Of a stretch of 12,613 nt of DNA, positions 7,253 to 12,613 are shown one piece after another (the stretch's first letter is position 1; every line of letters starts with the position of its first letter). Made by a program: the position numbers and the translations under genes. The stretch is from the NCBI GenBank assembly GCA_903928615.1, contig CAIYRJ010000355.1:1-12613 (forward strand). Reading direction: 5' to 3'. The stretch comes from an uncultured Actinomycetes bacterium. GTDB lineage: Bacteria > Actinomycetota > Thermoleophilia > Miltoncostaeales > Miltoncostaeaceae. Below the pieces are notes generated by a model that saw nothing but the letters and a program-made list of their open reading frames with translations, did no database searches and was not told where the DNA came from.

Positions 7253-7503
7253 GCATCAAGGAGACCATCGCAAGCCTGATCACCGACCCGAGCGCCGCCC
7301 ACAAGCGGCTCATCGAGTACGTGACCGGGCAGCTCTCCCAGGGCCGGTCGCTCGACGAGATCCTCGAGGATCCCTACGTGACCAACCGCCTCAACCCGAT
7401 GGAGCGGCGGGCACTGCTCGAGGAGCCCGAGATCGTGGCGGCCGCGCAGGCCGAGTCGCTCGACGAGATGCGCACGCGCCTCGAGGAGATCGCCGGCTCC
7501 TGA
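7249..7503 (+). CDS. Small protein of unknown function, coupled to htpX
   Basis: This 84-residue protein starts at the ATG embedded in the ATGA overlap with the htpX stop. It is rich in Glu, Arg, Leu and Ala, has no signal peptide or membrane helix and no cysteine, and is predicted by eye to be almost all helical. A central segment, DPYVTNRLNPMERRALLEEP (residues 41-60), looks like a possible conserved core with a turn at NP. The overlap means it is made in step with HtpX. It could be an adaptor or regulator of the protease, but that is only inference from position. Its codon use matches the neighbours and third positions are strongly GC, which supports real coding. I do not recognise its family. 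Confidence 0.75.
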   Translation: MSIKETIASLITDPSAAHKRLIEYVTGQLSQGRSLDEILEDPYVTNRLNPMERRALLEEPEIVAAAQAESLDEMRTRLEEIAGS

Positions 7504-7544
7504 CGCACTAGAGTGGCCAGCCCTCGCGGGAAGAAGGCCATTGC

Positions 7545-9014
7545 ATGGAGACATTCTTCGAGCAGAACGACACCCTCATCGTGTTCGTGCACGGTGTGGT
7601 GCTGTTCGCCCTCGGCTTCGCGCTGTGGCTGCAGCGTCGCCGCGCCACCCGCCTTGCGCTGACGTCCTCGCTCATCTGGCTGGCGTCGTTCGCCTTCCTG
7701 TCGTCGCTCGTGGTGTGGGGGTATGTCTTCATCCCCATCCAGGCCACGTACCTCGCCCCCGAGGTCATCGAGGCACTGGTGGTCATCCGGGCCGTCCTGC
7801 AGACGGTGGCCGTGGTGTTCCTGCTGCAGTTCGGCCTGCGCCTGGTGCCCTGGACCCGCCGGCACCTCGCCCCGCTCACCGCGGCGTCGGTGGTGGTGTG
7901 GGGAGGCGTGCTCGTGGCCGCGACGCTGCTCGCGGGTGAGGAGGGCTGGGGGGTGCTCGAGTGGGAGTCCACCACCGCCGCCCTGTCGCGCTACCTGTTC
8001 GTGATCCCAGGCGCGCTGCTCTCGGCCTACGGCATGTGGGTGCAGCGCGACGATCTCGCGCGAGAGGGCATGACCGGCGTGCGGCCGTATGCGGCGATCG
8101 CCGCCTGGGCCTTCGTGGCCTACGCCGTGGTGGGCGGGCTCATCGTGGATCCCGCGCCCTGGGCCCCCGGGGGCTTCGCCAACGAGGTGGCGTGGTTCGA
8201 CGCCACCGGATTCCCGCTCGCCGCAGCGCGCACCCTCGTGGCGCTGGTGCTGCTCCTGGCCTTCATCAAGCTGCTCGACATCTTCGAGGTCGAGGCGGCC
8301 CAGCGCGAGGAGACCCTCGACCGGGCGCGGCTCGTGGCCGAGGAGCGCGCGCGCTTCGGCCGCGACCTGCACGACGGCACCATCCAGTCGATCTACGCGT
8401 CCGGGCTGCACCTCGAGGCCATCGCGCTGAACACATCCGACCCCGACGCGCGCGACGAGGTGCGCCGGGTGGTGAGCAGCCTCAACTCCACCATCGACGG
8501 CCTGCGCGGGTACATCCGCGGCCTGCAGGCGCCCGACGGCGGCCCTGCGGGAATCGCATCCGACCTCGACCGCACGGTCACCGACTTCGCGGCCGACACC
8601 CAGTTCGAGGTGAGCTACCACGTCACCGGCATCGAGACCTGCGGCCCGCTGCCCGAGGACGCCGGCCAGCACCTGCGCCATGTGGCGCGCGAGGCGCTGG
8701 CCAACGTGGCCCGGCACGCCGGGCCGTGCACCGTTGATGTGACGCTGGCCTTCCACCCCGACGAGATCAACCTCGTCATCGCCGACACCGGGAGCGGCCT
8801 TCCGAGCGACGGCACCGACCGATCGGAGCCCGGACACGGGAACGGTGTCCGTAACATGCAGGAGCGTGGACGCTGGCTCGGGGGCCGCCTGGTCGTCGAG
8901 CCGAATCCCGCCGGTGGCACGAGGGTCGTGCTCGCCGTTCCGCTCGATGACGTAGAGGCAACCGAGATGCCGGCGACCACGCCGGGGCTCCCAGACGAGG
9001 TGGTCACACGATGA
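7545..9014 (+). CDS. Seven-helix membrane sensor histidine kinase, NarL/DesK type (HisKA_3)
   Basis: This 489-residue kinase pairs with the response regulator that follows. The ATG is set by AGAAGG at 7532-7537, seven bases upstream. About seven hydrophobic helices fill residues 10-245, forming a membrane-embedded sensor region with no large external domain. A short coiled linker leads to the dimerisation domain with phosphoacceptor H276 in RFGRDLHDG. The ATPase domain has the N-box REALANVARHA, G1 in DTGSGLP and G2 in GHGNGVRNMQERG. The pattern belongs to the HPK7-like class that works with LuxR-type regulators. The signal is unknown. It could be a membrane state, given the intramembrane sensor and the neighbouring HtpX. 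The gene overlaps the regulator by ATGA and starts 41 bases after the small gene. Confidence 0.95.
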   Translation: METFFEQNDTLIVFVHGVVLFALGFALWLQRRRATRLALTSSLIWLASFAFLSSLVVWGYVFIPIQATYLAPEVIEALVVIRAVLQTVAVVFLLQFGLRLVPWTRRHLAPLTAASVVVWGGVLVAATLLAGEEGWGVLEWESTTAALSRYLFVIPGALLSAYGMWVQRDDLAREGMTGVRPYAAIAAWAFVAYAVVGGLIVDPAPWAPGGFANEVAWFDATGFPLAAARTLVALVLLLAFIKLLDIFEVEAAQREETLDRARLVAEERARFGRDLHDGTIQSIYASGLHLEAIALNTSDPDARDEVRRVVSSLNSTIDGLRGYIRGLQAPDGGPAGIASDLDRTVTDFAADTQFEVSYHVTGIETCGPLPEDAGQHLRHVAREALANVARHAGPCTVDVTLAFHPDEINLVIADTGSGLPSDGTDRSEPGHGNGVRNMQERGRWLGGRLVVEPNPAGGTRVVLAVPLDDVEATEMPATTPGLPDEVVTR

Positions 9015-9682
9015 CGCCCAGCCCCACCGATCCGATCCGCGTTCTGATCGTCGACGATCACCATGTGGTGCGCCTTGGCCTGCGCTCGCTGCTCTCGCAC
9101 ACCGGCGGCTTCCGCGTGGTGGGCGAGGCGGGATCAGTGGCCGAGTCGGTGCAGATGGCCGCGCAGCTCACGCCTGACGTTGTGCTCATGGACATCCGCC
9201 TGCCCGATGGCAGCGGGGTGGATGCCTGCCGCCGCATCAAGCAGGAGAACGACGACATCCGCGTGGTGATGCTCACCTCGTACTCCGACGAGGAGGCCAT
9301 CGTCGGATCCGTCATGGCCGGGGCCTCGGGCTACCTGCTCAAGCAGGCGGACGCCGAGCGGCTCACCCAGGCCATCCGCGACGCCGCCTCGGGCGCATCC
9401 ACCCTCGACCCGCGTGCCACGGGCGCCCTGCTCAGCCAGTTCCGCGAGCTCTCGGCCAAGCAGGCCGAGGCCGAGCTCGCCGGGCTCACCGACCGCGAGC
9501 GCCGCATGCTCGCCCTCATCGCCGAGGGCTACACCAACCGCGCCATCGGCGAGGTGCTTCACCTCTCCGAGAAGACCGTGCGCAACCACGTCTCCCAGCT
9601 GCTCCGCAAGCTCGGCTTCCAGCGCCGCTCGCAGGCGGCGGCGTGGGCTGGCGAGCGCCGGCTCGAGCTTCCGCCGGAGTAA
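9011..9682 (+). CDS. NarL/FixJ-family response regulator (REC + LuxR HTH)
   Basis: This 223-residue DNA-binding regulator is the cognate partner of the kinase, as shown by the ATGA overlap. The receiver domain (about 8-125) has the acidic pair D15-D16, phospho-acceptor D61 in LMDIRLPDG, the T/S switch position in MLTSYS, and K109 in GYLLKQ. The LuxR-type helix-turn-helix (about 155-218) begins LTDRERRMLALIAEG and contains the recognition region LSEKTVRNHVSQLLRKLG. All phosphorylation residues are present. Likely targets are its own operon or envelope genes nearby, but no binding site can be read from one window. A strong hairpin follows 11 bases after the stop, so this is probably the end of the transcript. 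Confidence 0.96.
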   Translation: MTPSPTDPIRVLIVDDHHVVRLGLRSLLSHTGGFRVVGEAGSVAESVQMAAQLTPDVVLMDIRLPDGSGVDACRRIKQENDDIRVVMLTSYSDEEAIVGSVMAGASGYLLKQADAERLTQAIRDAASGASTLDPRATGALLSQFRELSAKQAEAELAGLTDRERRMLALIAEGYTNRAIGEVLHLSEKTVRNHVSQLLRKLGFQRRSQAAAWAGERRLELPPE

Positions 9683-9693
9683 GGCTCGCTGCG

Positions 9694-9715
9694 GGCCGTG
9701 CCGCTGGGCACGGCC
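9694..9715 (+). terminator. Hairpin after the response-regulator gene
   Basis: GGCCGTGCC pairs perfectly with GGCACGGCC around a GCTG loop, starting 11 bases after the stop codon. No T-run follows. Its last four bases (9712-9715) are also the first bases of the palindromic repeat at 9712-9779, so the two structures compete in RNA. Confidence 0.7.
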
Positions 9716-9779
9716 AGGCATGCCGATCTTCGCCTCCCGACCTATGACGGTCGGTACGGCGAAATCGCCATGCCTGGCC
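9712..9779 (-). repeat. Palindromic repeat, copy A (68 bp, minus orientation)
   Basis: This long imperfect palindrome has about 27 pairs. The outer arm GGCCAGGCATG (9712-9722) pairs with 9769-9779. Then CGAT pairs with ATCG, TTCGCC with GGCGAA, and CCGACC (9737-9742) with GGTCGG (9749-9754) around a six-base loop. Small mismatches separate the segments. Read on the minus strand, its 36-base core (9730-9765) matches copy B at 28 of 36 positions without gaps. The outer arms share no sequence with copy B. Confidence 0.85.
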
Positions 9780-9813
9780 TTCGCCGTGCGGTTCGGGTCG
9801 CTTCGCTCCTGAC

Positions 9814-9851
9814 ACCGGCGCGCGCTTCTCGCCACTGACCTCCGCGCCGGT
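9814..9851. repeat. Inverted repeat, 9-bp arms
   Basis: ACCGGCGCG at 9814-9822 is the exact reverse complement of CGCGCCGGT at 9843-9851, with a 20-base spacer. It lies between the two palindromic repeats. It could be a degenerate third structure in the array or chance in GC-rich sequence. Confidence 0.45.
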
Positions 9852-9937
9852 TCGCTCCGCTCCGCCCGCTGTGCGCTGGGGGCGGCCCTGCGGTTCGGGG
9901 GCCTTCCATGCTTGTGCGGCCGAGGTGCGGCGCGCAG

Positions 9938-10002
9938 CCCGGGGGTGGCCATTTCGCCCGCACGACCGTCCTAGGTCGAAGGGCGATATGGCCACCCCCG
10001 GG
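9938..10002 (+). repeat. Palindromic repeat, copy B (65 bp, plus orientation)
   Basis: Perfect 15-base arms (9938-9952 with 9988-10002, beginning CCCGGGGG) enclose TCGCCC/GGGCGA and CGACC/GGTCG stems and a GTCCTA loop. Together these give 26 pairs. The core 9951-9986 is the counterpart of copy A in the opposite orientation. The shared inner motif is CGACCGTCMTAGGTCG, where M is A in copy A and C in copy B. Weaker concentric pairing extends further out, to 9909 and 10032. Confidence 0.87.
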
Positions 10003-10035
10003 CGTCGGATGCCCACCTGAGCAGCACAAGCACTC

Positions 10036-10064
10036 TTGATTACTGTCATAAGCGCTGCTTGTAT
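10036..10064 (+). promoter_or_regulatory. Possible promoter of the ABC transporter operon
   Basis: TTGATT (10036-10041) resembles a -35 hexamer and is followed after 17 bases by TTGTAT (10059-10064), a poor -10 match. It is the AT-richest stretch before the operon and lies right after the outer arm of the copy B palindrome. ACAAGCA at 10026-10032 and TGCTTGT at 10056-10062 form an inverted repeat across it that could be an operator. All of this is tentative. Confidence 0.3.
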
Positions 10065-10111
10065 GCCGCGCGATTCGTCCACCCACCGGAGTCGTGTTCC
10101 GGGGAGGCCAC

Positions 10112-10909
10112 GTGGAGCAGCCCGCACTGCGCGTCATCGACGCGTGCAAGACGTACGACCGCAGCGATCATGCGGCGCTCCTTCCCACCTCATTCGAGGT
10201 GGCGCGCGGGGAGTTCGTGAGCCTCGTGGGGCCGAGTGGCTGCGGAAAGTCGACGCTGCTCGGCATGATCGCCGGGTTGCTGACCCCCGACGAGGGCAGC
10301 ATCGAGGCGCTTGGCAAGCCGGTGACTGGTCCGGGGGATGGGCGCGCCATCGTGTTCCAGGACGCCGCGCTGTTCCCATGGCTCACGGTGTTCCACAACG
10401 TGGAGTACGGGCTGCGCGCGCACAAGGTGCCGAAGGCCGAGCGGCGCGAGCGCGTGGAGAACGCCCTTCGCCTGGTGCACCTCGACCACGTGGCCGACAA
10501 GCACCCCTACGAGCTCTCGGGCGGCATGCGCCAGCGCGCCTCGATCGCCCGGGCGCTCGTGATGGAGCCGGAGATCCTGCTCATGGACGAGCCCTTCAGC
10601 GCGCTCGACGCCCAGACGCGCACGATCCTCTCGGACGAGCTTCAGCGCATCTGGCTCGAGACGCGCCCGGCCGTGGTGTTCGTGACGCACAACCTCATCG
10701 AGGCGGCGTTCCTCTCGGACACCGTGCACCTCCTGTCGTCGGGGCCCGGGCGCATCGTGAAGACCTACCCGATCGACATCCCGCGCCCGCGCGATGAGGC
10801 CGACCCGGCGCTGCTGGAGATCCGCCACGACATGCTCGAGCGCCTGCGCGCCGAGGTGGATGACGCCGCCGAGCGGCGCGCGCAGGTGGCCGAGGTGTCG
10901 GCCCTGTGA
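10112..10909 (+). CDS. NitT/TauT-family ABC importer, ATP-binding subunit
   Basis: This 265-residue cytoplasmic ATPase would power the importer whose other genes follow. The GTG at 10112 is preferred because GGGGAGG ends four bases upstream. The GTG at 10094 would place that ribosome site inside the gene. Motifs: Walker A GPSGCGKST (40-48), Q-loop VFQDAALFPW (81-90, the FPW ending is typical of the nitrate/sulfonate/taurine group), signature LSGGM (135-139), Walker B ILLMDE (155-160), D-loop SALD, and H193 in VTHN. All catalytic residues are present. The stop overlaps the permease start as GTGA. The substrate class (sulfonate, nitrate, pyrimidine precursor or other) cannot be told from this subunit. 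Confidence 0.95.
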   Translation: MEQPALRVIDACKTYDRSDHAALLPTSFEVARGEFVSLVGPSGCGKSTLLGMIAGLLTPDEGSIEALGKPVTGPGDGRAIVFQDAALFPWLTVFHNVEYGLRAHKVPKAERRERVENALRLVHLDHVADKHPYELSGGMRQRASIARALVMEPEILLMDEPFSALDAQTRTILSDELQRIWLETRPAVVFVTHNLIEAAFLSDTVHLLSSGPGRIVKTYPIDIPRPRDEADPALLEIRHDMLERLRAEVDDAAERRAQVAEVSAL

Positions 10910-11760
10910 GCACCGCGACGGGGGACGGCACCGGGGGCGGCACGGGCGAGCGCCCGGGGGCGGCATCGCGCGCGGCCCGGGGCGCGGGCGCCGTTGCGAT
11001 GGACCTGCTGCGCAAGAGCTGGTTCGTCATCCTCATCCTGGTGGTGTGGTGGGCGGTGTCGGCCACGGGCCTCGTGGACCCCTACAAGCTTCCGGCGCCG
11101 GGCGACGTGCTCTCGACGCTCGGCACGCTGTTCACCGACCGCGCGCTGCTCGACGACCTGGGCGCCACGCTGCTGCGGCTGGTGGAGGGCTGGGCCATCG
11201 GCGTGGTGGCCGGCGTGCTGCTGGGCATCCTCACCGGCGGCTCGAGGTTCCTCGAGGACGGCATCCGCCCCGTAATCGCCGGCCTGCAGGCGGTGCCCAC
11301 CATCGCGTTCCTGCCGCTGGCGATCCTGTGGTTCGGCTTCAACGGCACGGCCGTGCTCGCCATCACCGCCTTCGGCACGTTCAAGCCGATGGCCCTCGCC
11401 ACCTACGGCGCCATGCACCAGATCTCCCCGACCCTGATGATGGCCGGCAAGGCGCTCGGCGCGCGCGGGCTGTTCATGCAGCGCACGCTCATCTTCCCGG
11501 CCATCGTGCCGGCGCTCGTGACGGGCCTGAAGATGGGCTGGTCGTTCGCGTGGCGCGCGCTCATGGCGGCGGAGATCGTGGTGACCGGCGCAGCGGGCCT
11601 CGGGGGCGTGCTCGAGCTCGGGCGCGAGATCGGCGCCATCGACGTGGTGATGGCCGTGATCCTGGTGATCCTCGTGGTGGGCATCGTCACCGAGCAGCTG
11701 TTCTTCACGCGCCTGGAGCGCTGGGTGAACCAGCGCTGGGGGCTCGTGGGTGCGCGCTAG
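10906..11760 (+). CDS. NitT/TauT-family ABC importer, permease subunit
   Basis: This 284-residue inner-membrane protein is of the BPD_transp_1 family. The GTG start lies in the GTGA overlap with the ATPase stop. A glycine- and alanine-rich, poorly structured N-terminus of about 32 residues precedes the first helix (about 38-57). Five or so further helices follow from about 89 to 275. The cytoplasmic EAA-type loop that docks on the ATPase is at AGKALGARGLFMQRTLIFPA (about 181-200). The segment LPLAILWFGFNGTA is typical of SsuC/TauC-like permeases. The downstream binding-protein gene begins before this gene ends. A real start further inside the GTG-rich N-terminus cannot be ruled out. Confidence 0.93.
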   Translation: MSTATGDGTGGGTGERPGAASRAARGAGAVAMDLLRKSWFVILILVVWWAVSATGLVDPYKLPAPGDVLSTLGTLFTDRALLDDLGATLLRLVEGWAIGVVAGVLLGILTGGSRFLEDGIRPVIAGLQAVPTIAFLPLAILWFGFNGTAVLAITAFGTFKPMALATYGAMHQISPTLMMAGKALGARGLFMQRTLIFPAIVPALVTGLKMGWSFAWRALMAAEIVVTGAAGLGGVLELGREIGAIDVVMAVILVILVVGIVTEQLFFTRLERWVNQRWGLVGAR

Positions 11761-12613
11761 GCGGACGCTCGCCGGGGCCGTCGCCGCGGTGGTCGCGGTG
11801 GCGGCCATGCTCGTGGCGGGGTGCGGCGGGGGAGGCCCGGCCGATTCCGTGCGGCTCGGGCTGTTCCTGAACGTCACGCACGGGCCGGCGCTCATCGGCC
11901 TGCAGCAGGAGCTCGCGAAGGGGCTGGCCGGGCTGCCCGTGGAGGAGCAGGTGTTCGCGAGCGGGCCCGAGGAGGTCAGCGCGCTGCTCGGCGGGTCGCT
12001 GGATGCCGGCTATCTCGGCCCCGGCCCGTACGTGCTCGCCGAGAGCCGCGCGCCCGGTCGCCTGCGCCTGCTCGCGGGCGTGGTGACCGGCGGCCAGGCG
12101 ATGGTGGCCCGCGAGGGCAGCGGAATCCGCACCGTGGCCGACCTCGCCGGAAAGCGCGTGGCCGTGCCGTCGCACGGCAACACGCAGGACCTCACGCTGC
12201 GCCTGCTGCTCGAGGAGGCCGGCCTTCGCGCCAGCGACCAGGGCGGCGAGGTGGAGGTGGTGCCGGTGAAGAACCCGGCGCTCGGCGAGGCCCTGAAGCA
12301 GGACGTCGTGGACGCCGTGCTGGCCCCCGCGCCGTATGGGGAGAAGCTCGTCGGGGAGGGCATCGCCGTGCCCGTCCCCGGCATCGATCGCCAGATCGCG
12401 CGGTGGAGGATCCCCGCCACCATCCTCGTGGCCACCGAGGAGTTCGCGCGCGCCAACCCCGAGGCCACCGCGGCGCTGGTGCAGGCCAACGCCACGGCGG
12501 TGGAGCGGGCCCGGCGTGACCGGGCGGCCGTGGCCCGGCGCTTCAACGAGCGCCTGTCCGATTCGACGGGCAAGGAGATCGACGAGGAGGTGTTGCTGGC
12601 GTCGCTGCGCGCG
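11750..12613 (+). CDS. NitT/TauT-type substrate-binding lipoprotein (3' truncated)
   Basis: This is an extracellular lipid-anchored binding protein that would deliver the substrate to the importer. The frame is open from a GTG at 11750, which overlaps the permease stop by 11 bases, to the right edge (288 codons), so the C-terminus is missing. A GGGGG run about seven bases upstream could be the ribosome site. The signal peptide has RARR at residues 2-5, an Ala/Val core and the lipobox VAGC ending at C25. The mature part resembles SsuA/NMT1-like proteins. It has an early strand followed by FLNVTHGPALIG (about 39-50), LGGSLDAGYLGPGPY (about 80-94), DLAGKRVAVPSHGNTQD (about 132-148) and QDVVDAVLAPAP near 187. 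The GNTQD segment is characteristic of nitrate/sulfonate/bicarbonate binding proteins. The exact ligand is unknown. Confidence 0.9.
   Translation, partial: MRARRTLAGAVAAVVAVAAMLVAGCGGGGPADSVRLGLFLNVTHGPALIGLQQELAKGLAGLPVEEQVFASGPEEVSALLGGSLDAGYLGPGPYVLAESRAPGRLRLLAGVVTGGQAMVAREGSGIRTVADLAGKRVAVPSHGNTQDLTLRLLLEEAGLRASDQGGEVEVVPVKNPALGEALKQDVVDAVLAPAPYGEKLVGEGIAVPVPGIDRQIARWRIPATILVATEEFARANPEATAALVQANATAVERARRDRAAVARRFNERLSDSTGKEIDEEVLLASLRA

Larger units (their letters stand above)
9683..10111. other. 429-bp non-coding region filled with inverted repeats
   Basis: No believable gene lies here on either strand. Open frames that cross it have no family motif and are by-products of GC content. 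The region holds the hairpin after the response regulator (9694-9715), two palindromic repeats (9712-9779 and 9938-10002), a 9-bp inverted repeat (9814-9822 with 9843-9851), and the direct repeat TGCGGTTCGGG at 9787-9797 and 9889-9899. It ends in an AT-richer stretch (about 10035-10065) that probably carries the promoter of the ABC operon. No tRNA or recognised riboswitch is seen. Confidence 0.8.

Noticed and set aside
7374..8837. A 487-codon open frame antisense to the small gene and the histidine kinase
   Set aside because: It is low-complexity His/Gly/Arg-rich sequence opposite a kinase with all conserved boxes. It is a GC artefact.
9780..9937. GGTTCG words between the repeats that recall a tRNA T-loop
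   Set aside because: No acceptor stem, anticodon arm or D-arm can be built around them on either strand.
9683..10111. A CRISPR array or riboswitch in the long non-coding gap
   Set aside because: There are only two core copies, in opposite orientation and with no regular spacers. No known riboswitch consensus, such as the thiamine CTGAGA element, is present.

Overview
The window is very GC-rich with almost no non-coding space inside gene clusters. GTG starts are frequent, and Shine-Dalgarno sites are of the GGAGG type. The combination of NarL-type two-component genes, an RsbW-like anti-sigma kinase and actinobacterial-style lipoproteins suggests a high-GC actinobacterium. A Thermoleophilia-like lineage is my guess and is not proven by the sequence.

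Layout, left to right. (1) 1-722 is the C-terminal half of a drug-type MFS exporter that enters from outside the window. It is followed at 831-2591 by a YtcJ-type metal-dependent amidohydrolase with a His/Cys-rich tail. (2) Two GC hairpins (2605-2652) separate it from a convergent minus-strand RsbW/SpoIIAB-like ATPase (2724-3170). (3) Divergent from that, at 3282-4322, is a secreted L,D-transpeptidase that crosslinks peptidoglycan. (4) Converging on it is a minus-strand pair: a lipoprotein (5668-6285) and the ribosome-associated GTPase HflX (4344-5675). Their ends overlap. (5) Divergent from that pair, across a very short promoter region with overlapping -10 boxes, is a plus-strand run: the membrane protease HtpX (6350-7252), an 84-residue unknown protein coupled by ATGA, a seven-helix sensor histidine kinase (7545-9014) and its LuxR-type response regulator (9011-9682), also ATGA-coupled. 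A hairpin follows the last gene. (6) 9683-10111 is non-coding and full of inverted repeats, including two copies of one palindromic repeat family in opposite orientation. (7) 10112 to the right edge is a NitT/TauT-type ABC importer: ATPase, permease and a lipoprotein substrate-binding protein, all overlapping. The binding protein is cut by the window end.

Regions 4 and 5 together form an envelope and protein-quality-control neighbourhood (HflX, HtpX, a lipoprotein and a membrane-sensing two-component system). The shared promoter is seen; the functional link is inference. I see no complete mobile element, CRISPR array, tRNA or rRNA. The most unusual signal is the palindromic repeat pair at 9712-10002. 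Its outer stems differ completely between copies but remain self-complementary, while its core is conserved.
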